A DNA stretch of 64,000 bases from Symsagittifera roscoffensis (GCF_963678635.1 NC_087062.1:2668001-2732000); one strand, 5' to 3'. Shown: positions 23,105-35,175, numbered from the stretch's first letter. Translations and numbers: made by a program. The notes: generated from the letters alone by a model not told the origin.

Positions 23105-26100
23105 ATGGGAGAGCCCGAAAACGAGTTGGCAGCTAAGCTCAACAGACGACAGCAGCTGAACGATGAAGAAATTGCCCCCGAAATGGTACAAGTGAGGCGC
23201 AAGGGCTCCCTGTACACAAAGAACTCCGATATTCCCAAGAAGACCATCGACGATATCAGCAAAAAATTCAGGTGAGCCTCTTTGTTCCTTTATGATATCG
23301 ACAGTATGGAAAAATTTTAACCAACACTCGCGACAGAATATGAGCACTAAAGGTCGTTTGTCGCAGCAAGAGAATGCTGTTTTGGAGCCCTTTTTAGAAA
23401 ATTCTAACCAAAATTTTTTTTCGGCACTAGCTCCTAATTAAATCAAAACACTGGCAAGAAATATTTAAGGGTCTATCGGTCGAAAATGAGTGTCGTTGAA
23501 TAGTACCAACGGGGGACGCCGGGGATGGTCAAGGACCATTGGGTGGGCAGGTCGTCGAATCCCTGAGGATAGGGGGTGTATCCTCATTGAATCCGCAACT
23601 GAAACAACCACGGATAGCCGGTTGTGCAAGAAGCACAAACAATTCAGATTACAAAAAAATTGAATTAACTCAGAAATAAAGAAAATTTAATTAACAATTC
23701 CGGAATTTTTTTATGTAAAGGCGATTGACATAGGTCAGTTACTTAGCATAGGTCAGTTACTTAACTACCAGAGGTAAATGAAGTGGGAATAATTCGGGGC
23801 TTCATTTTCTGATCAAATTTTGTGTCATTTAATCTGTAACAAGTCGGTCAGTTTTTCTCCACACTGAGACAATTTTTGATTCTTTTGAATCGAACAACAA
23901 TCAGTAGGGTTTCAATAAGTTTCACCTCTTCAAAACCTTACTTCACCTCTTCTGAGGTTCCCTTGAGATACGTAAAATCGGATGATAAAATAACCCAATC
24001 TACGCAATGGTTTCTTCCAAAAAAACGTTGTAAGAGGTCGAACCAATAAGACAGTAATCAACCGTGTTGAACCAGTTTTTTTGTCGAAAAATTCTTCACA
24101 CAGTCGAAGCGGAACTTAACAATACTTATGATCCTAGAAAATGAATCGAAAATTTGGGTCGACCCCGTTAAGACAAAAAATACACTATTGTCATCAAAAA
24201 TTTTAAACTTACAAGTTTAACAGAGAGGAAGCTGAGCTTAGCAAACACTAGAGAGAGCACGAAAAAAAGCAGCCCTATAAATAAAAATACCAAAGTAGAA
24301 ATGAGCCTCAAGCTGGTAGTAAAAATTCTGCTACGTATCGTATTCAAACCTTCAACCTAGAGAATGAGAGTATCACGCCCTTGCCTCTCAACCACGGACG
24401 CTTTACAGTTGATGAGCACTAACCACAAAGAAAGCAGAGAACTTATTCTATGAAATTTCTAATGCTACACCAGCACTTTTTTTGCGAGTTAAATTGGAAA
24501 AAGTCGAACCATACTAATACACTACGCTCGCAAGCTCACGAGAGTTTAAAAAAATATCATTCTTGCCTCCAACCAGGGAGGGTATCACAGAAAAACATAA
24601 GAACATATTTTGCCCTTGAAACTACAAAAAATTTACTATGCAGATATAACGTGCCAAAACCGTTTAATAAAAAAATAATCAGACTTGGAAATTTACCACA
24701 TTAAAAAACTTTCACTAAAGTATAAGCTTACTTAATCACAATGAAACGCATGCTCTGTAAAGAAAACCATTAAAAAACTTAACCGGATAATCTAAAAAAA
24801 AAACGGAAAATGAACCGACGGTAAAAAGGACGAAAACCAAACCAAAATCAAAATTTTCCAGGAAAGTTGTTTAAAAAATGATCACTGCCTGATATGAATG
24901 CCACCTCATTACTGCCTAACGTAAGGGATGGTAATCTATTATATTTTGAAATGCGCGCTTCGCTATCTTGCCATATTTATAATTTTTGAACATTTTGTCA
25001 ATCTTTTTGTAAAAACTTGAATCAGAAACTTGAAAACAACAGCCCTGTAAATGGTACTTTCAGAGTTCACATGTCTTGTTTTTTAATTTGACTGCTCAAA
25101 TCATCTTAGTTTCCAAAAAATGCCGTTTATTATGATTTTTCAAAATTCGACGCTAGTTTTGAATTTTCTGCTCGTGAAATTTACTATTCCTATTATATTG
25201 ACATTCTGATCGCAAGGGTAAACAATCTATTGTACGTGACTATAATCAAAACTAAATTCGCAATCAACTTTGAAAAACTAAAGAACAATGGGGATACAAA
25301 AGAAGAAACAAAAACTTCATTAAGCAAAATGGATGGCTTAATAAACTTCGTGGAAAAAAAACGATTTGAAATAGAACGCAAAAAAACTCTCCATAAATGA
25401 AATGAAGTAAGAAAATTCGAACATAGCCAGCAGACAGCTGGAAAAGAGTCAAAGAACGCAGTCAATGAAGAGTCAATGAAAAAAAACAGAAACATAACTT
25501 AAATCTTCGAATTTCAAACAATATATAAATGGCCGTAAAACTCGTTGAGTTTCAAGAAAAGTTTCTGAGTGACACTTTTTAAAAAAAATTAACCCAGTTT
25601 GGGAAAATTGGATTAGTAGGTTAAGTTTTTATTCCGCTGGGGAAACCTGAAAATTAAAATCCACTTTCGAATTTAGAAGTCAATCACCTCTTTTTTTGTA
25701 CCATTACTGCTTTCGTAATTAGAGAGCGCAATTTGCCTAATTTTTAGCAGATGAATTGGAATGGAATTCAAAAAGTGTATATACACCTAAGTGCATCCAT
25801 AAATTCATTGCACGTCTGTAGTTACTCGAGCCTTTTTCCTGAAAAAAAAACACCAAAACGTACAGAACAGTCTTCTGTACATTTATCGAATCTTACCAAA
25901 ACTTTTGAACTCAAACTGTTTGCTTTTTTCGAGACAATGCATCACAGAAAAACAATGTGCGTTTTGTAAGCTCAAACAATAACTTTTCATGTTTACAAAA
26001 AAAATTATTTTAGTGAATTTGACGATGATGGGAACGGACTGCTGGACGTGTTCGAGCTGACTCGCCTGTTTGAGAAGTTGAATGCACCCCAGACTAGAAC

Positions 26101-27127
26101 TGCAATAAAGGCGATGGTGGCCAAAGTGGACAAGGACGGAGACGGGGCTGTGAATCTGGAGGAGTTCGTCCAGTTGTTCAGAGAGGCAGCCTCGGACCAG
26201 TTCGACGATGACTCCATATTCAAGAAGTTCGCCGCTCTCACCGAAGTGGACGTCGACGAGGTAACAGTTTCAATTCGAATGATTAGAGTTATTGCATAGA
26301 CCAGCCAATATTACTGAGCAGTGAAACTTCAATACACTTGCTATTATTAAAAGTAATGAACGTACTCTTATATAGGTCTTGCTGATTTTTTAAGTTTTTT
26401 CAGGATAGTCTTAAAATTTGTTCACGCTCAATTTTGATTTTCGCGGTTTGACTTTTGATTTCTTTCTGAAATTCAGTTCATTTCTTTTGTTCGAAGGAAG
26501 GCAAACTCACTATCGAACAGCAAAAGTGTAAAGGTCATCAAAAACGTGATCGACTTCTAGTTACGAAAATGGAATGTAATTATCAGATTTCCCAGCGAAA
26601 CAAAAATTTTACCTATCGATTCAGTTTACTCAATATGGGTTAATTTTCTCAAAAAATTTTAGTCAATCATAAATTGTTCTAGAAATTCAAAGAGCTTCAT
26701 TAAAATTCAAAAATTGAAGTTTTTTCGAAAATCATGTCAGTTTTTTTTGTTTTCTTGCGTTCTTTACTCTTGCAACTGTCAGTCCAGTTGGCTATCTTAG
26801 TGTTATAAAACTTTTTGCAGAAATTTTTGAGCTTATGATAATAATTGCAGCGGGCTAGGCTAATATAAAACAAGTGCATTTTCAGTCCATATTTAAGTCA
26901 GTTGGATTTTGATGTTTCTACACTCTCTGGGTTTGTTTTTCCAGGTGGGTGTAAAGGGGGCGCGTGACTTTTTTGCGGCCAAAAGTAGAACAGCTCAAGA
27001 CAACAGCCTCGCAGCCCAGATAGAGATGGAGAGGGAGGAGGCGAAGAGGAAAGAGAAGGAGAAGCAGGAGAGGCGGGAGAAGATGGACCAACTCAGACAA
27101 CGATTCGACTCCAAGTCCGAAATTTGA
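23105..27127 (+). CDS. EFHD2: EF-hand protein of the EFHD1/EFHD2 (swiprosin) family
   Basis: Three exons, 23105-23271, 26014-26260 and 26945-27127, join in frame with GT/AG introns to a 198-aa protein. The first EF-hand loop is D59-E70 (DDDGNGLLDVFE). The second is D95-E106 (DKDGDGAVNLEE). Both keep the residues needed to bind calcium. The family motif KGARDFFAAK follows, then a charged coiled coil (about 160-190, EREEAKRKEKEKQERREK). Vertebrate EFHD1/2 are about 240 aa; the missing part is their variable N-terminal tail. EFHD proteins are calcium sensors that bind actin or act at mitochondria; that role is inferred from family. EFHD1 and EFHD2 arose within vertebrates, so the symbol means an ancestral-type homologue. 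A candidate AATAAA lies at 27590. Confidence 0.93.
23460..23610 (+). repeat. Degenerate family A MITE fragment in the first EFHD intron
   Basis: 'gggtctatcggtcgaaaatg', 'gtcgaatccctgagga' and the end 'gaatccgcaactg' follow the order seen in the family A right half. It is followed at about 23614 by 'ggatagccggttgtgcaag', a piece of the Helentron-like family 2 tail. Confidence 0.4.
24225..24425 (-). repeat. tRNA-derived SINE, copy 2
   Basis: On the minus strand there is an A-box-like GTGGTTGAGAGGC (about 24390-24402) and a B-box-like GGTTTGAATACG (about 24340-24351). The plus-strand tail 'acagagaggaagctgagctt' matches the tail motif of copy 1. It lies in the first EFHD intron. Confidence 0.5.
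25420..25676 (+). repeat. Dispersed repeat family C, copy 2
   Basis: It starts 'acatagccagcagacagctg' and contains 'cagtttgggaaaattggatt', 'tttttattccgctggggaaa' and 'cctgaaaattaaaatccac', as in the other copies. It lies in the first EFHD intron. Confidence 0.55.
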
Positions 27128-28656
27128 TCAAGTACAAGCACTGTAGTTGGATCGGGTCCTTGGCACAAAATGACCTCAAAATTTGCAAATTTGTACAAAA
27201 TGGTACCACAAGACACAAGATTTAAATGACATGCTTTTTGGTATACTTGCTAGAGTTTTTTTTCATATGTTTGTGAATGGCTATCTCGATGATTTCAATT
27301 TTTAAAATTTCCAAAATTGGAAAACACTCAAATTTGTTAAATTGTGTAGTTGCAAAAAGTTCGACCATCTCCCATGCTTGCTTTTTATAGGGAGCCAACT
27401 ACCAAACTTGTACCTTTGACCAGCTTTATTATTTCGAAAAAAACTTCCAATTCTTTCCAAAAACAATTCAGACGGCCCGGGCTACGTAAAAGCTGATCAA
27501 TTGTAAAAGATCATCGATTCGGGCAATTGTAAAATTCTTTAATTCGATTGAATTTTAAATTAATTGAAATTTTACAGACGCAGATATAGAATAAAATAAT
27601 AATTGACCAATTGATAACTAGATTTTATCATTCTAAGAGAAATTCAACTATTTTACTCATCTCCAAGTTGCATCTTTGTGCGGAAACATTGTCACCATGC
27701 GAACAATCAAAAACAATGACAAAAATGTCTTATTCACTGTGTTATTTGACGCAATATTTTATTTCCGATCTCAATGCGAAGCTTGTTTATATACTACATC
27801 AAATTGCAAAAATAGGGCACAAATTTGTTTTTTTTTTTTGCTATGCAATTAGCACGAACCAGCGGAATTACGTCAACCGTAAACGTTCAATATTTGTTCT
27901 GTCATTAGATTCAACCAACGTCTCAGGCTCATATATCAAGGCAAAGACCTGAAGGTTCTGACTTCCATTCAAATGGTCTCCAATAAACCTTGGTAAAAAA
28001 AATAATTTTTTTTAACGGGAGTGATAATAATTCGTGTTAAATTTTCAGCATCATAGGTAAAACTGAAAGCACTAAACGAGCAGTTTAAGTTGGTTCAAAG
28101 TGCATTTACGTTCCAGGTCAATAAACTTTACGATTCTTAAGTGATTGGCATGGCATTAATTCGTAAAAATAACCAACTTTGAGAAACTGGTTCAATGAGA
28201 TATTTTTTATTCCGCTGAACTGAATCATTGAGTCAAAAACCAATTTTGAGAGAGTATAGGATTAAATTTGAGCATTTGAGCTAGGGTTGAATTTGAGCAT
28301 TCGGACATGTAAATTTGAGTCCAAAGTCTTATCCATCTCATAAATAATATCAGCAATTTGTAGGAAACAAAATATTAGGTCAATTGGACAACAGTATTAA
28401 AGCCGACAACCAAATAGCTGAAAAGCAACCAAAATTATTCGACAAAATCTTATTGGAAAATATACATGTACTACCAAAATAGTATCCACGAAATCCATGA
28501 AGGTACTGAAATCGAGTTGGTATACACAATTCGGAAACTAAACTGAGAGCAAAATCGAAAAATTATCAGCAAAAAAAATATCGATGTTTTATAACAATAC
28601 AAAGAACCAATCTATCAAAATGAATGAAGATCGTTTTGAAAAAAACATGCCAAGAC
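27128..28656. other. Downstream of EFHD, no gene seen
   Basis: It holds the EFHD 3' UTR. A 113-codon frame at 27611-27952 ends in decayed Helentron-like sequence ('gacctgaaggttctgac' at about 27945), so I do not call it a gene. Confidence 0.45.
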
Positions 28657-29097
28657 CAGGGGCGGATTTAGGGGGGGGGGCGGGGGGGGCGGACGCCCCC
28701 CCCCCCCTCAGGGATTCCACCCCCTGCCGACCCAAAGGGTCCCCCCTTTGATACTTTTTCAGAAATCCATTTTTGGCTGACCGACCCTAAAATTTTTCTA
28801 AAGGCGCCTTCGGCGCCAATACATACTAACTTTGAGGGGGAGCGCGCGCCAAAAAAAAAACGCGATTTTTTGTCAAAATTTTTCAAAAAGTGCCCAAAAA
28901 CGGCTTTTTTGACTGTTTTTTCAAAAATTTGCCTGCGGCGCACAAAATTTAGCCGAAATAGGGGCAAAACAGTGCTTTGGGAGAGCTCGAAAAATCACAA
29001 TTTGGTCGACCTAAAAAAAAAAAAAAAGGTCGTCAAAATTTTCGAATTTTTTTTGAAAATCCGCCCCCCCCTCGAGAAAATCCTAGATCCGCCCCTG
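28657..29097 (-). mobile_element. hAT-like MITE (family A), copy 2
   Basis: The longest copy, 441 bp. Its ends are CAGGGGCGGATTTAGG and CCTAGATCCGCCCCTG. The perfect 8-bp duplication GCCAAGAC lies at 28649-28656 and 29098-29105. Its interior is in the opposite orientation to copy 1. The termini face poly-G and poly-C runs of about 10-12 bases. Confidence 0.87.
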
Positions 29098-29149
29098 GCC
29101 AAGACAATAGAATGCAAAACTAGAATCGAAACCAAGCGGTAACAAAACA

Positions 29150-29640
29150 AAGCCCTTCATGTAGAAAATAATTCTTGATGAAAAAAAATCGAGTCCCCTT
29201 CCCCCCAGAATTCACACGCACACAAAACCTTTTCTCGGTCATCAAACGATGCAATAAGGGGCCACTAAGTAGATATAATAAAATAAGCCGGAAAAAGTTT
29301 AGTCGGATTTTTAACTTGATGAAATTTGATTGCACTAAAAATAAACGATTCTTAGAACTGGTGACTAAGCCGACAAAACATAAATTGACAAATCTCATGC
29401 CGAAATTCTCTTGAACCGGAATTTTTGCCGTTTGAAGAAAAAAAAACAGGTCCTGGGCAGATTCGAACCCAGGATCTTTGCCTTTCCAGGCATATTCGTT
29501 AACTCCAGGAGAAAGTAAGAAAATTGATTTTGTTATGAGACAAGGTAGCACCAGGAGTCGATGAGTCCTGTAGACAAAGTTGTTTATGGGAAAAAAGTCT
29601 AGTACCCGCTAGCAATACCCTTGCTTATCGCAAGGGTAAA
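29150..29640 (-). repeat. SINE-like repeat with tRNA B-box
   Basis: On the minus strand, GGGTTCGAATCTGCC (about 29457-29471) is a good B-box. The plus-strand order 'gactaagccgacaaaacata', 'gattcgaacccaggatct', 'ccaggcatattcgtt' and 'cttgcttatcgcaagggtaa' is repeated at 34690-34970. The boundaries are approximate. Confidence 0.5.
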
Positions 29641-30013
29641 TAATTTATATTCCCCTGAATTGGATCATTTTGTCAGCAAAAATTTGCAAGCCTGAATGAA
29701 TCTTGAGAATTAAAAAAAATTTGAGGCCACACGTTTTTCAAACTCGAGAAAAGTTGAAAAATAAAGTCAATCAATGATTTTTCCTATAAAGTTTGACACT
29801 TTTCCAACGTCAAGTTTCTAGAATTTTGTGTACCGAAATTATTTCGAGACCGATCCAGTGTCAATTGGAAAGCAAAGCGCTTTGTCAATATAGTTTTGTT
29901 AGTGCTGGGTTTTATTATTCCGACTTTCGAAAAAAACACGGAATTTTTATGCTTCTTTTGGTTTTTTTATTCAGTCATTTTCCGGCGATAGAAATAATTT
30001 TTAACAAAAATTT

Positions 30014-30350
30014 AACACAGAGGCGAAGTTGCACTTCGCATACACAAGCAAAAATATGACCGATAACGCTACTGGGAAAAACTGAATGAGTAAAATGAGT
30101 CTACATAACTGCTAAGTGACGCAAGCAAATTAAGACGCATTGGCAGTACCAGCCAATTTGAAAAAGAAATTTATCAACGAACATGCCTCAATTTAGAGAG
30201 CGGACGCATTTAAACTATTATACGAAGTTCATTAATTACAAGTAGTTCCAAATTCATTGAAAAAATCCGACCCTGCCCATGTTCGAACCCTCTTACTTTG
30301 CTGATGGTCTCCTTCCCTGACTCTACGCCACAGATCCATGATGCCTTGAA
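30014..30350 (-). repeat. tRNA-derived SINE, copy 3
   Basis: The plus strand opens with 'aacacagaggcgaagttgca' and 'cttcgcatac'. The minus-strand head has an A-box-like stretch near 30330 and a B-box GGGTTCGAACATGGG at about 30278-30292. No open frame is present. Confidence 0.55.
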
Positions 30351-30839
30351 GCTAAAGTGCTATTTGCAATATTTTAGTCTGTGTTAATATCCTTAGCATT
30401 GGCTGTACTTATTAGCTGGATCAAAATGAACACATTTTGTCGCAACAATTGCATCGCAAGAATATTTGCGACTTAGGTTGAAAAAAAAAGAAAGTGCATA
30501 GTATAACACAAGCTAAGCTTGTGTAAAACGATATTTCACCTTCGATCATTTTTGCAAAGTTTTTGATGTTTGAAAATTGCCAATTTGGTCATGCTCTGGA
30601 TACTTTCAAGATTTTTTTGCGCACTTGCAAGATTTTATCCATAATACTGAAAAATTAATGCAAATTATTTATGCGTGGCAAAATATACCGCACAACAAAA
30701 ACATTCCAAGTCGAGTTGAGGCTAGCTTCTCGGTCGTATTAATTTCGTAAGACTCAAGTTTTCATACTTCATCTTTGATATTGTCAAAAATTTAGGTTTT
30801 CAATATGTTCTTTTCTCATAAATACTTTTCAATATAGAT

Positions 30840-30896
30840 TAAGCGGCAGAGGGAACACTCAGGGCTTTGCCCTGATACAAGAGCAGTCTTGTTCTG
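30840..30896 (+). repeat. Isolated 3' end of Helentron-like family 1
   Basis: 'gggaacactcagggctttgc', 'cctgatac' and 'gagcagtcttgtt' form the family 1 terminal hairpin and tail without the rest of the element. It is a truncated copy. Confidence 0.55.
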
Positions 30897-31263
30897 TTTT
30901 AACATTGTGTTGTTATACTTCCACAGCAACCAGTTATTTTGCCCATTTTGTGCTCGGATGCATCTTATCTGATGCATTTTGGAGATCTAATAAACATTTC
31001 ATTCGCAGTCAAAAGTCATGCATCTTTTTTGGACTTTGTTAACTATCCCTCCTATGCATGTATTAATTTTGACAACCATTTACGTATGAAATATGCATTT
31101 GAAAAATGTCAACAATTAATAAGGTTTTCAATTTCGGGCGTTCGTGTTTGTATTACTTACTATTTATATAATTCCTACATTAAAATTTTAAATTAAACAT
31201 ATTTCCTGAAAATTGTTTTAATTCTAAATTGGCAGCCAAAGTTGAAATTTCTGAAAATCGAAA

Positions 31264-31280
31264 TGGGGGGGGGGGGGGGC
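31264..31280 (+). repeat. Poly-G run
   Basis: An uninterrupted run of about 16 G in AT-rich sequence. Confidence 0.8.
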
Positions 31281-31522
31281 GAATAGTTAACAAGATCTAA
31301 AGTCATTTATTCGGTCATTTTGTTTCATTTGAAACTGCACGAATCAACGAATCATAAAAATAACGAGAATTAGTTACGATATGCTAACTTGTACAGCTTT
31401 ATTTCAGTCCAAAGCCCATCCCAATTTTTAGATTTTTGTTGTTGCAGATTTGACTTATTAAACTGTGCTACTTGCACAGCAGTCAAATCTTCTCGTTAGG
31501 CGATTAGTATTTATGGCTTTTT

Positions 31523-32057
31523 GTTCCGACTTTCGATACGAAAGTAACGAAATATTTGTGCTCGGGGTGGTTTTTTTTTTCTTCAGACAAATTTCGACTT
31601 TTTAACTAGCCATTTTTGACGGAACTTTTTTATATCATTCAAAAGATATTGTTGTCCTGAGCTTAAATTTGAAAATATATTTCACCTGTGATCATTTTTC
31701 GTAAAGTTATGGGGGTTTAAAGGTTGCCATTTTGGCCAATTTGGGACAATTAACGCGCAATATATTTAGCGCTATTAACGTGTAAGCGGAGATTTAATCC
31801 GTCTTTTAAATCGTTCCAAATTGGTTGAACGAAGCGTATTTGCCATAATTGATTTGTTACACGGAACGAAATCTATCTTTTTGTACTTTATATGGCGTGT
31901 GGGGGGATGGTTTTCATAAAAAAATTTAAAGTTTTAGAAAAAAAACTTCATTTTATTTTATTTCAGTTCATTTTTTCTATGTTATTACTGCTGCTCATTA
32001 AACCTTAAAAGGCAGTCGGAACATTCAGGGCTTCGCCCTGATACGAGCAATCTTGTT
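31523..32057 (+). mobile_element. Helentron-like family 1 element, copy 3
   Basis: A full-length 535-bp copy. The 5' end is GTTCCGACTTTCGATACGAAAG, with a nested CTTTCG-type palindrome. The 3' end has GGCAGTCGGAACATTC, then hairpin CAGGGCTTCGCCCTG, then GAGCAATCTTGTT. The middle includes 'aattaacgcgcaatatattt', conserved in all copies. It has no coding capacity. Confidence 0.78.
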
Positions 32058-32308
32058 AAACTTTTACCCTCACCGCTATGAAAAAAGGCGAAGGATGTTA
32101 ACTTGACTTAATTTAACTATTCGCTTTATTGCGAAAACGACCTAGAGCTCTTACAACATCAAACACTAAATCTGGATTGTTCATCTAAATTTTTTTGAAC
32201 GAAAAATTGATTTTTCATTTTTTAATACCAAAGACAATCAAATTGCTATTATTAACTATAAATTATAATAAATTACACAAAAATAACTATTAATTTCGTA
32301 ATCCCAAT

Positions 32309-33280
32309 TCAAGTAATTTTAATTAGAAAGACAACCCACATAAACACAAGACAAACAAGGCCCAGAGGCAACACCAGCCACCATTGACATCCCAGAGGTT
32401 TGGTGTTGGACACCCGAATAGTCTCAGTTTGGAGTTTGTCGTAATTAGAAGCCGCCACATCATTAGCCCGATTCAAGTTCTCCTGGTCTTTTTTGATAAT
32501 TTCATTAGCTGTCAAACTCGTCTGTTTCAAACTGCGAGCCAACTTCAGCATATCATCTGCTATTTTTTCCTGCACTGCCTGGTGTCGATTTAGAATGGCT
32601 TCCACTGACTCATTTGTCGCAGAATCCTCCGCCTCTTCAGCTAGCCCTGTTTTATTACGTAATCGAACTGCAGCGTTATTACTTCGGAGCAGTTCGTTTC
32701 GCATGTCTTTTAAAGGCTGAGCTGAAGTTTTGGCTTGCAATTGCACGTGACCTGAAGTTGAACTACCATTAACAATTTTCGCATTTGCTCCACCGACTGA
32801 AATGTCATGTTGTTTACTAGAACTAATTTGATCCGTTTTGGCGAACTCTTTGTGATCGGAATCTGAATTTGTGATATTTTGGGTCTTTTGGCTTGCCGTC
32901 TCGGAGATAGTCTGGTTCAAAGAGTCTAACATGTCATCTTGTTTCAGGTATTTATTATCGATATGTTCTGCTTCACAATTATTTCCGTTGTCTAACGAAT
33001 TCTTCATTGTTTGTAAATTAGTTTCTAGCAGTCCGATCCTCTGTTTGTAGTCACTGAGGTCTTCTGTGCTCGGCTTCTCGACCGGGTTTCCATTTTGCAA
33101 CTTATTCAGGAAGTCTTTGAGACATGCAATGTATTTATGCTGCCGCCAATCAGTCGCTACTTCCGGTGACTCATTAAGAGCTCTTTGTTCACACCTGTGC
33201 AGAAGTCTGATCAAGTTTATTTCGAGAGGAGATTTGAAGTGTTTCACTGGAGCTGCTTCTTCTATTACTTTAATGGCCAT
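32309..33280 (-). CDS. USE1: USE1-type SNARE (p31), ER-Golgi retrograde trafficking
   Basis: A single 323-aa exon. The N-terminal half has the USE1-type opening (EINLIRLLHRCEQ, near 20-32) and a predicted helix around KYIACLKDFLNKLQ. A low-complexity linker follows. The SNARE region begins with LRNELLRSNNAAVRLRNK and continues through HQAVQEKIADDMLKLARSLK (about 236-255), the most conserved part of USE1. A C-terminal hydrophobic anchor ends the protein (about 300-321, WWLVLPLGLVCLVFMWVVFL). USE1 is a Q-SNARE in Golgi-to-ER transport. Human USE1 is 259 aa; the extra length lies in the linker. An acceptor CTTTTCAG ends 41 nt upstream of the ATG (AG at 33322-33323). LYRM2 lies about 700 bp upstream on the same strand. 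Confidence 0.92.
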   Translation of the reverse strand: MAIKVIEEAAPVKHFKSPLEINLIRLLHRCEQRALNESPEVATDWRQHKYIACLKDFLNKLQNGNPVEKPSTEDLSDYKQRIGLLETNLQTMKNSLDNGNNCEAEHIDNKYLKQDDMLDSLNQTISETASQKTQNITNSDSDHKEFAKTDQISSSKQHDISVGGANAKIVNGSSTSGHVQLQAKTSAQPLKDMRNELLRSNNAAVRLRNKTGLAEEAEDSATNESVEAILNRHQAVQEKIADDMLKLARSLKQTSLTANEIIKKDQENLNRANDVAASNYDKLQTETIRVSNTKPLGCQWWLVLPLGLVCLVFMWVVFLIKIT

Positions 33281-33443
33281 TTTGAATAAATACTTTCCTA
33301 CATAAGGCTATCCACAATTCTCTGAAAAGTGAAGTCATATCAAGGCATTATTAAATTAAGAAACACTAAATAACTGAACCAATCAATTGATCCAAATCTC
33401 ATTTGGTTTTATGCTAGATTTTAAAGATATACAGCCTTTTAAC

Positions 33444-33731
33444 CAGTAGTGGGGGGGGGGGGGGGAGGGGGCGTCCCTCAGGGATTCGACCGAAAGGGTG
33501 TCCCTTTGTACTATTTTGATATCCATTTATGGCTGACTGACCTTAAAAATTTTCTAAAGGCGCCTTTGGCGCCAATCTATACTAATTTTGAGGGGGATCG
33601 CGAAAATTTGGGAAAAATTAGGGTCTTTATAGTGCTTTGGGAGAGCTCGGAAAATACTTTTGGTCGACCTAAAAGAAAGTCGACCCAAAAAAAAGTCGAC
33701 CCCCCTCGAGAAATTCCTAGATCCACGCCTG
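33444..33731 (+). mobile_element. hAT-like MITE (family A), copy 3
   Basis: A 288-bp copy between USE1 and LYRM2. It starts CAGTAGTGGGGG and ends CTAGATCCACGCCTG. The perfect 8-bp duplication CTTTTAAC lies at 33436-33443 and 33732-33739. The TIRs are more diverged than in copies 1 and 2, and internal sequence is lost. Confidence 0.82.
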
Positions 33732-33978
33732 CTTTTAACTATAATTTACAATGTATAAAATATTTAGAGAAGTAAGATCTGATATCAATAAAATTCACTT
33801 GTTTAAAAGGGAAAAGAAGCTATCTTCTGTTTGTAGACAAAGCCATATTTTCGCTTGCCATGTTCATCTGGAGAACTGGCATCTTTAAGTTATAGAATCA
33901 TCTTCAATTTTTTCAACGATGATTCTCTTGAAAAGCTTTTCAACCTTTTCACTTGAAACGCGTTGATAGCCCGCGACG

Positions 33979-34281
33979 TCATTTTTTGGTAGCCAAACTG
34001 CCAATAGCCAATGTCAGTTCCTTTGTAAACATCGTCACGTAGGTCCTCATCATCTGCAAAGTAATCGGATCTTTCTCGTCCAGCTTTTTGTGAAAAGTTG
34101 ACCTCACCCACTCAGTCATATACTTGCGATCTTCGTGATTTTCTAACTTTATCACAAGACGAAAACAATCTCGATACGCTTTTAAAATATGACGTCTGTG
34201 AACAAAATCTCGAAGTGTTCTGTTATCGTTCGAAAACATTCGCAGAAGTTTCATAATCGGTTCTTGAAAGTTTCGCAACAT
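33979..34281 (-). CDS. LYRM2: LYR-motif protein, LYRM2 family
   Basis: A single 100-aa exon. Residues from about 23 on match the LYRM2 pattern: LRDFVHRRHILKAYRDCF, then DRKYMTEWVRSTFHKK, then a C-terminal helix (TLQMMRTYVTMFTKEL). The family LYR tripeptide reads AYR. LYRM2 is a small mitochondrial protein linked to complex I; that role comes from the family. Human LYRM2 is 88 aa, with a variable N terminus. The first ATG (34281) sits 2 nt from the end of a SINE, and in-frame ATGs lie at residues 10 and 15 (MKLL.., MFSN..). The true start may therefore be downstream. Confidence 0.85.
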   Translation of the reverse strand: MLRNFQEPIMKLLRMFSNDNRTLRDFVHRRHILKAYRDCFRLVIKLENHEDRKYMTEWVRSTFHKKLDEKDPITLQMMRTYVTMFTKELTLAIGSLATKK

Positions 34282-34282
34282 T

Positions 34283-34870
34283 CACACAGAGGCGATGCAG
34301 AGCTTCGCGCCACTTGCTATACCGCATAAAAATAGCATTGCAAGCTAGCATACAAGAAAGGAAAGCCACATACATAAAAAACAAAATAATTAAAAAACTA
34401 AAAATTTTCAAAATGTTACATGGAATGATGTTATATTTGCGGAAAACACGTCCAGCAACACGATCGACGGCGTTTAATGAAAATTCGAAACAATTATTGA
34501 GCGGAAACTGGGCAGACAAAACTTGGGTAAATTACCGTAGAACTCAAAACAAAAAAAAAACGTTTTAAAAAAAAATAAAAAAACGTTCAACTATGATTTA
34601 TTCTAAGAATTGAAGCATTTTCTCAGAGCCCTCAAAACGACCCAAAACTAGGCCACTAAGAAAATGAAATATAAACCGAAATCAATGTGACGACTAAGCC
34701 GACAACACATAAGCAGACATATTTTTTTGAAATGGATAATTCTTGTTTGAAAAAAAAAACAAGTTCCTGGTCAGATTCGAGCCTACGACCTTTGCCGTCC
34801 CAGGCGTATTCGTTTTTTCCAGGCTAAGTGTGCAAAAGACGTGGAGACATTTGAATTCACTATGAAGCAA
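34283..34870 (-). repeat. Long SINE-like repeat abutting LYRM2
   Basis: The plus strand begins 'cacagaggcgatgcagagct' and 'tcgcgccac', the tail motif of the tRNA-derived SINEs. It runs through 'gactaagccgacaacacata' to a B-box-like region (plus 'cagattcgagcctacgacct', about 34773). At nearly 600 bp it is long for a SINE and may be two elements joined. The related stretch 60266-61050 shares 'gagcttcgcgccac' and 'ggcaagctag'. Confidence 0.5.
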
Positions 34871-35175
34871 GTTACCACCAGGAGTCCAGATGAGCATGTG
34901 AACAAAGTTATTTACGATAAAAAAGTCTAGCATCCGATTGCAATACTCTTGCCTATCGCAAGAGAAATTATATCTGGAGAAATTATTTGCTTTTGACTTC
35001 TAAAATTTTCTAAAAAAATCTTTTCAGCTAGATTTTAAAATTCCCGAAAACAAAAAGAAAGAAATACTGTCTACTCTATGCATAAAAATATACCACTTTT
35101 ACTCCAAATACAAACTCGATAGACTATAAAGAAAAGAAACATAAAACAAGTGTTTATCTTGTAGAATAGTATTAA

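Noticed and set aside
27611-27952. A 113-codon plus-strand frame after the EFHD gene
   Set aside because: It has no domain, AT-driven composition, and its end overlaps a decayed repeat.
28668-29142. Two frames of 90-99 codons
   Set aside because: They lie inside the family A MITE; their proline and arginine runs come from poly-C/poly-G and CpG-rich MITE sequence.
33449-33775. A 108-codon frame starting with a glycine run
   Set aside because: It is a translation of family A MITE copy 3 and its G-run.
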